A stretch of 50,644 nt of DNA. It comes from Akkermansiaceae bacterium (GTDB lineage: Bacteria > Verrucomicrobiota > Verrucomicrobiia > Verrucomicrobiales > Akkermansiaceae). The notes beneath the pieces are model-generated. The model saw nothing but the letters and a program-made list of their open reading frames with translations. It had not been told where the DNA came from and did not search any database. Positions 9,109 through 20,775 of this stretch are shown here, piece after piece. The position numbers and the translations under genes were made by a program. The stretch spans positions 1-50,644 of the forward strand of contig JAQWSX010000011.1 in assembly GCA_029242935.1 (NCBI GenBank). The letters are read 5' to 3'. Each line of letters begins with the position of its first letter. Position 1 is the first letter of the stretch.

Positions 9109-10330
9109 CTATGCCTTTTCGATGGTCTCTCTGGAGATGCCACGAAGGGCTAGGACGCGGACGATGGCTTCTTCGATTAGGTTGGCGGGGCAGGAGGCTC
9201 CGGCGGTGATACCAATGGTGGCCTCTTCATTGTCGAAGCCTAAGAGGACGTTGGGCGTGGGCGCTTCTACCTTTTTTTCGATGTCGAAGTGAACTACGGT
9301 CTCGAGTGATTCCAGACAAGAGGCTTCCCTGATGAAATAGGTAGGAAGGTTTTCGTTGCCAATTTCGACAAGGTGCGTGGTGTTGGAGCTATTGTAACCA
9401 CCCACAACGAGAAGAAGATCCATAGGTTTGTTGAGCATATCGAAAAGGGCATCCTGCCGCTCCTGTGTGGCTCCACAAATAGTGTCGAACATCTGAAAAT
9501 TCTCAGCGTTACCATCGCGATCGGTGATGGATTGGCGGATCCGGCGTTGAATCTCTTCGGTCTCGCTTTTGAGCATCGTGGTTTGGTTAGCAACCCCAAT
9601 TTCTCTGAGGTGAACGCTTGGGTCAAAATCATCAGAAACGGCTTTGTCAAATTTTGCAAGAAACTCAGATGGATTGCCTCCGTTTCGGATGAAGTTACAA
9701 ACGTATTCGGTTTCCTCGAGTGTCAGAACGATAAGATAGTGTCCTTTGCCGTCATTGCCGGTCGCGCGGGAAGCTGTAGCGCGAGTTTCTTCGTGATCAC
9801 GTTTGCCGTGAATTAATGAAGTTACGCCGGTTTTTGCGTAAGTCCGAACCCGTCGCCAGACCTTCATGACATCGCCGCAAGTTGTATCGATAATATGACA
9901 GCCCTGCTGCTCGATTTTTTCGGTAAAGGAGGTTGGTGCTCCAAAAGCAGGAACAATAACAACATCTTCTTCGGTTAGGTCATCGTATTCCTCGGTAAGT
10001 TCCTTCCAGGGTAAGGACACGATGTTCATGTCTGTGAGTTGGCGATTCACCTCGGGGTTGTGAATGATTTCGCCAATCAAAAAGATTCGCTGATCTGGAA
10101 AAACCCGGCGAGAGGCATAAGCGAGATCAATGGCTCGTTCCACTCCGTAGCAAAATCCAAACTGTTCAGCGAGCCGCATGGTGGTTTTGCCAATCGTTAA
10201 CGAGCCGCCCTTCTCCCGGAGTTTATCGACGATGGGTGAGTGGTAGTGTTTTTCAACCTCTTCTTGAACGAGAGTCATGACGTCGGGACGACGCACGTTG
10301 ACTCTTTTCTTTTTCACGGGCCTTCCTGCT

Positions 10331-10338
<8 letters not shown>
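9109..10338 (-). CDS. ispH: 4-hydroxy-3-methylbut-2-enyl diphosphate reductase
   Basis: The protein has 409 residues, the long form seen in cyanobacteria and plants, compared with about 315 in E. coli. It carries the three conserved cluster-binding cysteines at about 63 (FGFCYGVER), 154 (TTCGDV) and 288 (TICGAT), plus the C-terminal GASCPANLIEEAI. The enzyme makes IPP and DMAPP in the last step of the MEP isoprenoid pathway, using a [4Fe-4S] cluster in the cytoplasm. Another MEP enzyme, ispF, lies in this window at 22.7 kb but is not linked. The gene overlaps the upstream membrane-protein gene by 8 bp, so the two are probably co-transcribed. Confidence 0.95.
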
Positions 10339-13322
<2,984 letters not shown>

Positions 13323-13339
13323 CTCCTGTTTGCCAATTA

Positions 13340-14275
13340 ATGAAAGACGAACTGGCTATTTTCCTGAAGGGATTTGCGATGGGGGCGGCCAATGTAGTGC
13401 CGGGCGTTTCTGGGGGGACGATTGCGCTCATCACCGGTATTTACGAGCGTCTTATCGATGCACTCAAGTCCTTTGATGCCGAGGCGTTGAAGCTTGGAGT
13501 TGGGTTAAAGTTTGGTGCGCTTTGGAAGAAGGTTGATGGTCTTTTTCTGACGGCTCTTTTGCTGGGTGTCGCGATAAGCATAGTGACTTTGGCTCAAGTG
13601 CTGGAGTATCAATTTAAGAATCATCCCAAATTGATCTGGTCGGTCTTTTTTGGGTTAATTGCGGCTTCCATTCCATCCGTAGGTAGGGATGTTAAACGCT
13701 GGGGCTCCGACGTCATCACCGTGTTTTTCATTGGGGCGGCGATTGCTGTTTCCATGGCCTTTCTCACTCCGGCTTCCGCAAATAAGGATTTCGTTTATCT
13801 CATGCTTTGTGGTGTGGCTGCCATGTGTAGCATGATTATTCCGGGTTTAAGTGGTTCTTTTGTTCTTCTTCTGATGGGGAACTATCGATTGGTGCTGAGT
13901 TCGGTGAATGCCCTGACTTCGGGAGATTTAAGTGTCGTGTTTTCAGTCATTCTTCCGGTGAGTATTGGAGCGGTGGTGGGACTGTTGGCTCTCTCGCGAT
14001 TCTTGAGCTGGTTATTCCGCGAGCACCATGACAAGGCAATCGGAACGATCACCGGATTTGTTGCTGGATCTCTCGTCATCATTTGGCCTTGGAAAGACAA
14101 GGTTCTGGAGACGATCGAAAAAAAGGATGGTCCTGAGGATAAAATCGTCGGCTTTGAGAACTGGCACATTCCGGATCTAGGGACTAGCGAGGCATGGTTT
14201 CAGTTGGGAGCGGTTGTAATAGGGGTTGTTTTGATTTTAGTGACTGAATTCTTCGCACGTAAAACTAGTAAATGA
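13340..14275 (+). CDS. DUF368 membrane protein (PopT-type undecaprenyl phosphate translocase)
   Basis: The protein has 311 residues with about eight or nine transmembrane segments. The N-terminal GFAMGAANVVPGVSGGTIALITGIYE and the second repeat-like IIPGLSGSFVLLLMGNY are the DUF368 hallmark: two half-repeats with PGxSG loops. Members of this family have been identified as flippases that return undecaprenyl phosphate across the inner membrane for envelope synthesis; assignment here is by family. It starts 17 bp after icd and its stop overlaps the start of the phosphorylase gene by 4 bp (ATGATGA), which indicates translational coupling. Confidence 0.88.
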   Translation: MKDELAIFLKGFAMGAANVVPGVSGGTIALITGIYERLIDALKSFDAEALKLGVGLKFGALWKKVDGLFLTALLLGVAISIVTLAQVLEYQFKNHPKLIWSVFFGLIAASIPSVGRDVKRWGSDVITVFFIGAAIAVSMAFLTPASANKDFVYLMLCGVAAMCSMIIPGLSGSFVLLLMGNYRLVLSSVNALTSGDLSVVFSVILPVSIGAVVGLLALSRFLSWLFREHHDKAIGTITGFVAGSLVIIWPWKDKVLETIEKKDGPEDKIVGFENWHIPDLGTSEAWFQLGAVVIGVVLILVTEFFARKTSK

Positions 14276-15132
14276 TGAGTGCCGCAATTGGAATCATCGG
14301 GGGGAGTGGGGTTTCCGGGTTTGAGGGACTTGAAGATGTTGAGGAGCGCCGAGTTAAAACACCCTTTGGTAATCCCTCGGACGTGTTGGTCGGTGGTATA
14401 TTCAAAGGCCGGCAAGTTTGGTTCCTTTCCCGGCATGGACAAAATCATACCATCCTTCCGACCGAGGTGAATCATCGGGCCAACTTTTGGGCGCTTCGCT
14501 CGGTCGGGGTGCGCTGGGTGATTTGCGCAACTGCGGTTGGCAGCTTGAAGGAGGATTACTCGCCTCGCTCGGTCGTTCTTCCGGATCAATATTTCGACCG
14601 AACTAGCCAGCGGGCAAACAATACATTTTTTGGCGAGGGGATTGTTGCTCACGTTGGTTTTGCCGAGCCCATTAGCGCTGGATTGCGCTCGATTTTGGCG
14701 GAGGCCGGACGAGCCGAAGGCGCTGATCTTCACGATCGCGGAACTTATGTTTGTATGGATGGACCTGCCTTTTCTACCAAGTCGGAATCGCACTACTATC
14801 GGCACTTTGGCTTTGATATTATAGGAATGACTAATCTTCCGGAGGCGAAGCTTGCGCGTGAAGCCGAGATCGCTCTTGCGACCCTGGGAATGGTAACGGA
14901 TTACGATTGCTGGAGGGAAGGTGAGGAAACCGTTGAGGCAAGTTCGGTGGTGGAGCACCTTGCGGCTAACGCCAAAATGAGTGCCCGAATCATCAAGCGC
15001 GCGATTTGCGAAATTCCGATGGAGCCACATTGGCCTGAGCACAAGTCGCTCGACGCAGCGATTTTCACCCCCAAGAGTGCTTGGCCGGTCGAAACGGCGC
15101 GTAAGCTTGCACCGATTCTTGACGGGCGCTGA
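14272..15132 (+). CDS. mtnP: S-methyl-5'-thioadenosine phosphorylase
   Basis: The protein has 286 residues of the PNP/MTAP family. It shows the phosphate-binding GGSGV near the N-terminus, SRHGQNH, the TAVGSL segment, MTNLPEAKLAREAEI, and TDYDCW. An Asp in the TDYDCW segment marks 6-aminopurine (MTA/adenosine) specificity rather than guanine/hypoxanthine. It splits methylthioadenosine into adenine and methylthioribose-1-phosphate, the first step of methionine salvage. The start overlaps the DUF368 stop; a second ATG follows at once at 14275 and could also be used. Confidence 0.9.
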   Translation: MMSAAIGIIGGSGVSGFEGLEDVEERRVKTPFGNPSDVLVGGIFKGRQVWFLSRHGQNHTILPTEVNHRANFWALRSVGVRWVICATAVGSLKEDYSPRSVVLPDQYFDRTSQRANNTFFGEGIVAHVGFAEPISAGLRSILAEAGRAEGADLHDRGTYVCMDGPAFSTKSESHYYRHFGFDIIGMTNLPEAKLAREAEIALATLGMVTDYDCWREGEETVEASSVVEHLAANAKMSARIIKRAICEIPMEPHWPEHKSLDAAIFTPKSAWPVETARKLAPILDGR

Positions 15133-15342
15133 TCGCAGCTAGCTCCGCATTAATGAGCATGCGATCCAAGAGATAAATGACTGTTGTGACCGCTTGGAGT
15201 GTATTGAAAGTATGGGTGGCCGTTCCGTCGATACTGATATCTTAGGCTCGAAAATTGGGCCCCGACTTTAGAAGTTATAGGAAACTTTCCTTGAGCTGAT
15301 TCGATTGGCAGGGTTGCGCAAGGGGAGTGCTGCTTGGCTCAC

Positions 15343-16944
15343 TTAAAGAGTGACTCCGGTCGCGTAGATCACTCCTTCGGTCTGCCGGATTGTTGACATG
15401 ACCGATGATTTGAGTGGAGAATCCAGTTCGATCACGGTGAGTGCGCTTCCTTCCGAGCTGTTGCGTCCCAGAGAAAGATTGGCAATATTGGCTTTGGCAT
15501 TGCCAAGCTCGGTTCCGATCAATCCGACCATGCCAGGGCGGTCGTCATTTTTGACGACGAGGAAGTGCCCCTTGATGTTGATGTCGACATAAAGCCTATC
15601 GATCTCAACGATACGCGGAGATTTTCCGATTACGGTACCCGAAACGCGGTAACTAAGGTCTCCCTTCTTGAGCTCAGCGATAACAAGTTCGCTGTATTCG
15701 GTGGCGGCGTTGATTGTTGACTCAATGGTCTCGAGCCCCATCTCCTTGGCTATGGCGGGAGAGTTGACGATGTTAACTTGTCCGTCATTACGTGCGGCCT
15801 CCAAAAAGCTGGTGAGAACGCTGCGCGAAATAAGAGCGGTGTCCTTTTTTGAAATGGGACCGTGATAGGAGATCCGGAGGGAATCGGGATTATCCGGGCC
15901 AATTTTGGCGAGGAGCTTGCCAAGGCCGCTTGCGATATCGATGTAGCAACCGAGTTCATTAAGTGCGGTGGCATCCATCGAGGGCATGTTGATGGCGTTT
16001 CGGATTTCACCAGTTGCGCAAAAGTCTCGAATTTGTTCGGCAACCTGAATGCCAACGTTTTCCTGAGCCTCGTTAGTCGATGCTCCGAGGTGGGGAGTGA
16101 AGCTGATGTGCTTGTCGAGGGTGAAAAGAGGGTGTTCGGAAGAAGGCGGTTCCTCTTCAAAGACATCAAGCCCGCAGCCTGCGATGTGGCCGGTGTCGAT
16201 GGCTGCTTTAAGGGCGACTTCATCGATGAGGCCGCCGCGGGCGCAGTTGATAACGAGGGCTCCCTGATTCATTAGCGAAAGACGCTCGGCATTGAGAATA
16301 TGGCGGGTTTCTTCCGTCATCGGAACGTGGAGCGTAACGACATCGGCACCTGTGAGAGCTTCGTCGGGAGTACTTGCGAGTGAGACCTTCATTTCGTCAG
16401 CACGCGATTGGGTTAGGAAAGGATCAAAGGCAACGATTTTCATGTTAAAAGCCTGGGCGCGTTTCGCGAATTCAGAACCGATCCGGCCCATGCCGATGAT
16501 AGCGAGCGTTTTACCATTTAATTCGATCCCCTGATAGGCTTTGCGGGCTGACTTAAAGTCTCCGCCGATGACTCCGGCGTGTCCAAGCGCAATGTTTCGG
16601 GCAGTAGCACACATCAAGGTGAAGGCGTGCTCGGCGGTGGAAATAGTGTTGCCGGTGGGGGTGTTCATCACGATGACTCCATGAGAGTTGGCGGCATCGC
16701 GGTTGATGTTGTCGACACCAACTCCGGCGCGACCCACTGCTTTTAGCTTGGTGGCTGCTGCGAAAACCTCGGGGGTGACTTTGGTCTGGGAGCGAACGAT
16801 TAGAGCATCGTATTCACCGATGATGGAAAGGAGTTCTTCGGGAGGTAGCCCGATTTTGAAGTCGGCAGTGATATCGGGATGGGCATTGAGAAGCTCAACA
16901 CCTTTTTCGGAGATGGGGTCGGAAACCAGAACTCGGCTTGGCAT
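15343..16944 (-). CDS. serA: D-3-phosphoglycerate dehydrogenase, long form
   Basis: The protein has 533 residues and starts with MPSRVLVSDPISEKGVELL. Domains in order are the substrate-binding domain, a Rossmann NAD domain (GMGRIGSEFAKRA near 147-160), catalytic motifs ARGGLIDE and TPHLGASTNEAQ, the intervening ASB domain, and a C-terminal ACT domain (FLVVKNDDRPGMVGLIG), which usually allows serine feedback control. It oxidises 3-phosphoglycerate in the first step of serine synthesis. The frame stays open upstream to 17106, but those 54 codons have no counterpart in the family. The gene is divergent from ilvD, with about 167 bp between the starts. Confidence 0.96.
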   Translation of the reverse strand: MPSRVLVSDPISEKGVELLNAHPDITADFKIGLPPEELLSIIGEYDALIVRSQTKVTPEVFAAATKLKAVGRAGVGVDNINRDAANSHGVIVMNTPTGNTISTAEHAFTLMCATARNIALGHAGVIGGDFKSARKAYQGIELNGKTLAIIGMGRIGSEFAKRAQAFNMKIVAFDPFLTQSRADEMKVSLASTPDEALTGADVVTLHVPMTEETRHILNAERLSLMNQGALVINCARGGLIDEVALKAAIDTGHIAGCGLDVFEEEPPSSEHPLFTLDKHISFTPHLGASTNEAQENVGIQVAEQIRDFCATGEIRNAINMPSMDATALNELGCYIDIASGLGKLLAKIGPDNPDSLRISYHGPISKKDTALISRSVLTSFLEAARNDGQVNIVNSPAIAKEMGLETIESTINAATEYSELVIAELKKGDLSYRVSGTVIGKSPRIVEIDRLYVDINIKGHFLVVKNDDRPGMVGLIGTELGNAKANIANLSLGRNSSEGSALTVIELDSPLKSSVMSTIRQTEGVIYATGVTL

Positions 16945-17111
16945 AACGAGACTGCGGTAGCGTAAGAACTCTTCAAGAGCAAGAGCCAGCCAACGAAAAT
17001 TGCTTGGAGACGCAGAAAGAGCCTCGTCAGGATGGAAATCAGCGAAAGGCTGGGCCATTGAGTCGATCAGGCTTGAAGTTTTGAGTGCGGAAAGGAAGAG
17101 TCCCATTTAAC

Positions 17112-18803
17112 ATGTGTGACAGTCCAAATATGCGTGAATTTTCGTCCAAGGTGCTCGATGGTCCGGATCGTGCCCCTAGCCGGGCGATGCTTTATCCGGT
17201 GGGTTTTGATAAGAATGATTTCAAGAAACCTAAGGTCGGAGTGGCTTCAACCTGGAGTCAGGTGACGCCCTGTAATTTTCATATTGATGGTCTCGCCACT
17301 GAATCTGCTAATGGAATCGACGCAGCCGGCGGAAAGTCTGTCATTTTCAATACGATCACGATTTCCGACGGAATTTCGATGGGGACTGAGGGTATGAAGT
17401 ATTCGCTGGTGAGCCGGGAAGTCATTGCTGACTCCATCGAGACGGTGGTGGGCTGCGAAGGAATGGACGGCTACGTGGCGATCGGCGGTTGTGATAAAAA
17501 TATGCCTGCCTGTATCATTGCGATGGCCCGAATGAACCGGCCTTCGGTTTTTGTTTATGGCGGCACGATTCTGCCGGGCTGTGCGACTTTGAAGGGGGAA
17601 GAAAAGGAGCTTGATATCGTTTCGGTTTTTGAAGCGGTGGGGAAGCACGCCAGCGGTGAGTTCTCCGACGAGGAACTCCAGAAGGTCGAGGAGGAAGCAA
17701 TTCCCGGACCGGGTTCTTGTGGCGGGATGTATACCGCCAACACCATGGCGAGTGCCATTGAGGCACTCGGAATGAGTCTTCCAAATAGTTCAGCCCAAGC
17801 TGCCATCAGCGATGATAAAAAGCGGGATTCATTCGATGCTGGAGCAGCTGTGCTTCATTTGCTGGAGAAGGGGATTAAGCCGCGGGATATTATGACCCGA
17901 AAAGCATTCGAAAATGCCATCACGGTTGTGATTACCCTTGGGGGTTCAACTAACGCCGTTCTTCACTTACTGGCGATGGCTCATGCGGCCGATGTCGAGC
18001 TTTCAATCGATGACTTTACCGAGATCGGGCGAAGGGTTCCAGTTCTGGCTGATCTCAAACCCAGCGGTAAATATGTGATGGCTGAAATGGTGAGGATCGG
18101 GGGATTGATTCCTCTGATGAAATTGCTCCTTAAGGAAGGCCTCCTTCATGGGGACTGCCTGACTGTGACCGGTAAGACGATGGCCGAAAATCTCGCTAAT
18201 TCGCCACTAGAGTTTCCGGAGGGGCAGGATGTTGTTCGTTCGATTGATAATCCAGTCAAGAAGGACAGCCACCTGCGAATTCTTTATGGCAATCTCGCTC
18301 CAACCGGTTCGGTCGCGAAAATTTCAGGCAAAGAAGGGCTTTCGTTCACGGGGCGAGCTCGCGTCTTTGATTCGGAGGAAGAAGGAATGAAAGCCATTCT
18401 GAGCGGAAAAATTGAGGCTGGAGATGTTATTGTTATTCGCCGTGAAGGCCCCAAAGGAGGGCCGGGTATGCGCGAAATGCTTGGGCCAACCGCTGCCGTT
18501 ATGGGACGTGGTCTTGGGGATAAGGTTGCTCTAATTACTGATGGGCGGTTCTCGGGTGGTAGTCATGGATTTGTGGTCGGTCACATCACGCCAGAAGCTT
18601 TCGAGGGTGGTCCGATTGGGCTGCTTGAGGAGGGCGATACCATCACCATCAATGCGGAGAAAAATGAAATCTTTACTGACGCCGATCTTGATGCCCGTCG
18701 TTCGAAGTGGGTCCAACCCGAGCCCCGTTACACTCGCGGAGTTTTGGCGAAATATGCGAAGTTGGTGACGAGTGCGAGCGAGGGCGCGGTGACCGACAAA
18801 TAG
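17112..18803 (+). CDS. ilvD: Dihydroxy-acid dehydratase
   Basis: The protein has 563 residues. The three Fe-S cysteines of the family are seen at about 54 (TPCNFH), 127 ([10 protein letters not shown]) and 203 ([12 protein letters not shown]). The C-terminal [16 protein letters not shown] motif is present. The enzyme makes 2-oxo acids in valine, isoleucine and leucine synthesis. The start at 17112 has an AAGGAAGAG sequence about 11 bases upstream; an internal ATG at 17130 is also possible. ilvC, the preceding pathway step, is at 37.4 kb and not linked. Stop is TAG. Confidence 0.96.
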   Translation: MCDSPNMREFSSKVLDGPDRAPSRAMLYPVGFDKNDFKKPKVGVASTWSQVTPCNFHIDGLATESANGIDAAGGKSVIFNTITISDGISMGTEGMKYSLVSREVIADSIETVVGCEGMDGYVAIGGCDKNMPACIIAMARMNRPSVFVYGGTILPGCATLKGEEKELDIVSVFEAVGKHASGEFSDEELQKVEEEAIPGPGSCGGMYTANTMASAIEALGMSLPNSSAQAAISDDKKRDSFDAGAAVLHLLEKGIKPRDIMTRKAFENAITVVITLGGSTNAVLHLLAMAHAADVELSIDDFTEIGRRVPVLADLKPSGKYVMAEMVRIGGLIPLMKLLLKEGLLHGDCLTVTGKTMAENLANSPLEFPEGQDVVRSIDNPVKKDSHLRILYGNLAPTGSVAKISGKEGLSFTGRARVFDSEEEGMKAILSGKIEAGDVIVIRREGPKGGPGMREMLGPTAAVMGRGLGDKVALITDGRFSGGSHGFVVGHITPEAFEGGPIGLLEEGDTITINAEKNEIFTDADLDARRSKWVQPEPRYTRGVLAKYAKLVTSASEGAVTDK

Positions 18804-18821
18804 GGCGAATCGACCCGGGTG

Positions 18822-18857
18822 AAAAAAGAGCTTACCTAGTTGTCGTGGAGAAGCTCT
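18822..18857 (-). terminator. Rho-independent terminator after the DUF3108 gene
   Basis: Read on the minus strand, the 7-bp arms AGAGCTT and AAGCTCT enclose a 17-nt loop and are followed by six T. It lies 17 bp past the stop codon of the DUF3108 gene. It would not work well for ilvD on the plus strand, since no T run follows there. Confidence 0.55.
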
Positions 18858-18873
18858 CGTATTTGCGGAGGGG

Positions 18874-19656
18874 CTAGAGGTTCTCGTGCTTGGTCAGAAA
18901 TACTCTCACGGGCCCGATCGGCATTTCACCTCTCATCTCGATGGGGATCCGCCAATCATCGTCAGATAACCAAATGCTTGCTGTTTTAGGGTCATCTTCA
19001 TGTTTGAGAGACATGTCGACTTCGATTTTTTCGGCACCTATACTGAGTTTGATGCACTTTCTCCCCAGATGGACTTCTCGACCAAGGACCGTAATTTTAG
19101 TCAGATAAGGGGTGGTTACAGGGTGCAAGGCCATCACTAATTCATCATTATCCTTGAGTGGGAGACTGCGAATTTGCAGGAGTCCGCTGAAAAGACCAAG
19201 GGAGTAAGGGTAAGAAAAATTTGAAGCTTCAGTTTGAGTTTCGTCATTCTCGGTTTTCTTTTTGGTGCCAGAGACCCCTTTGGAATCGAAGCGGTAGTGA
19301 AGCGCGGTAACTTTCGAGCCCTCCCTCTCGGTCCCTACGAATTTGGTGGGGCGGAGGGTTTTGGGATTTAGGAAACTGAGATAGTGGAATTGGTAGGGAA
19401 AGAGCGTTTGGGCCCATCCAGTGCTCCCACCATGAGCGCGGACAAGGAAATGTTTTGGGTAGCGTGGAGCTTTTTCACCGAAGAGAATACTAAAAGTGCC
19501 AGCTTTTCCTTTGCCGTTAAAGCTAATCACATATTCAAGCTTAGTAGGTGAAATCTGCCTAAGAGGCGCTTTTTTAGGGATGTTTATTGCATCGAGCCAA
19601 GCCGGTTCAGCGGTGGCTGAAAGGCCGAGCACTAAAGATAGAATTAAGGTTTTCAT
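18874..19656 (-). CDS. DUF3108 secreted protein
   Basis: The protein has 260 residues. It begins with a cleavable signal peptide (MKTLILSLVLGLSATAEPA, likely cut near residue 17), so it is periplasmic or outer-membrane associated. The body is a beta-rich DUF3108 domain: LEYVISFNGKGKAGTFSI, a central LFSGLLQIRSLPL segment and the C-terminal ASIWLSDDDWRIPIEMRGEMPIG. The last motif (W, D, P, P) is typical of the family, whose function is unknown. It stands alone, facing ilvD, with its own terminator, and is divergent from purM. Confidence 0.78.
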   Translation of the reverse strand: MKTLILSLVLGLSATAEPAWLDAINIPKKAPLRQISPTKLEYVISFNGKGKAGTFSILFGEKAPRYPKHFLVRAHGGSTGWAQTLFPYQFHYLSFLNPKTLRPTKFVGTEREGSKVTALHYRFDSKGVSGTKKKTENDETQTEASNFSYPYSLGLFSGLLQIRSLPLKDNDELVMALHPVTTPYLTKITVLGREVHLGRKCIKLSIGAEKIEVDMSLKHEDDPKTASIWLSDDDWRIPIEMRGEMPIGPVRVFLTKHENL

Positions 19657-19730
19657 TGGCTGTTTACGGTTCGATTTGCCGTAGTTTTACTCAAAATGCA
19701 CATTGAAAGGTGAAATGACGAGGAAAAGGC

Positions 19731-20762
19731 GTGACGATTGAGATGGGGAGATTACAACAATGCCAGCGCATGGGTAAAAAGGTTACTTACCAGGAAGCAG
19801 GAGTTGATACCCGGGCCGCCGCGGCTTTGGTCAACGAAATTAAGGCGGATGTCTCCCGCACTCAAAAGCAGCGTCAGCTTTATAACTCGTTTGGTCTTTT
19901 TGCTGCGGCATTTGACCTGACTGATTATGAAAATCCGGTCATTGTGACGGGATGTGACGGGGTTGGAACCAAACTGGAACTTCTTCTTGAATACGGGATG
20001 GAAGCCGAGGCTGGGAAAGACCTAATCGCGATGAGTGTGAACGATATCATTACCACCGGTGGTGATCCACTGCTCTTTCTTGATTACATTGGGATTGAGA
20101 AACTTCATCCGGAACGCATCAAGCGATTGATTTCTGGGATGTGTGACTACCTCGAAGACTGCGGTTGCATCTTGGCTGGTGGCGAGACCGCTGAAATGCC
20201 GGGCCTGGTTCCTCCCGATGTTGTTGAGCTTTCGGGGTTCTGTGTCGGTGCGGTTGAAAAGGAAGATTTGATTCAACCCGAAACTATTCAGGAAGGGGAT
20301 TTTTTGATCGGCTATGCTTCTGATGGTTTTCATGCCAATGGTTGGAGTCTTTGCCGTCGGATTCTTGCAGAACATGGCTCTGAGTTCAGTGACGAGGAAA
20401 TTAAGGCAATGCTCGCTCCCACACGACTTTACCATGATGTGACAAATGCTTTTAAGGGGAATGGGCCGCGCGCCAAAGCCTTTGCCCACATCACAGGAGG
20501 TGGACTCCCCGAGAACCTCGAGCGGCTCTTCAGAGGGATGGGAGCTGATCTGACTATCCCGTTTTGGGAAAATGAACCGGTTCAAAAACTGCTTGCCCAC
20601 ACGGATCCGGAAGATCGGTTTAATGCTTTTAACATGGGAATCGGATGGGTGGCGATTGTGAGTCCTGAAAATGTTGATGCAGCCTGTTCTGCTGGACCGG
20701 GAGGCAGGGTCCTTGGGAAGGTACGCTCGGGTGACGGTGTCACCGTTAATGTTCAATCCTAG
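19731..20762 (+). CDS. purM: Phosphoribosylformylglycinamidine cyclo-ligase
   Basis: The protein has 343 residues. The family start TYQEAGVDTRAAAALV is near residue 18, followed by VTGCDGVGTK (ATP and substrate binding), AGGETAEMPGLV and HITGGGLPENLERLF. It makes AIR from FGAM, the fifth step of purine synthesis. The GTG at 19731 is chosen because AGGA at 19721-19724 gives a ribosome binding site six bases upstream; ATGs at 19743 and 19770 are possible and would drop 4 or 13 residues. purF follows after 13 bp, forming a purine operon. Confidence 0.95.
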   Translation: MTIEMGRLQQCQRMGKKVTYQEAGVDTRAAAALVNEIKADVSRTQKQRQLYNSFGLFAAAFDLTDYENPVIVTGCDGVGTKLELLLEYGMEAEAGKDLIAMSVNDIITTGGDPLLFLDYIGIEKLHPERIKRLISGMCDYLEDCGCILAGGETAEMPGLVPPDVVELSGFCVGAVEKEDLIQPETIQEGDFLIGYASDGFHANGWSLCRRILAEHGSEFSDEEIKAMLAPTRLYHDVTNAFKGNGPRAKAFAHITGGGLPENLERLFRGMGADLTIPFWENEPVQKLLAHTDPEDRFNAFNMGIGWVAIVSPENVDAACSAGPGGRVLGKVRSGDGVTVNVQS

Positions 20763-20775
20763 TCCCAAATTACTT

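Noticed and set aside
14200-15042. 280-residue minus-strand frame across mtnP
   Set aside because: It is opposite a well-supported enzyme and has no protein-family features.
16945-17106. 54-codon N-terminal extension of serA
   Set aside because: No counterpart in the SerA family; the ATG at 16944 gives the family N-terminus.
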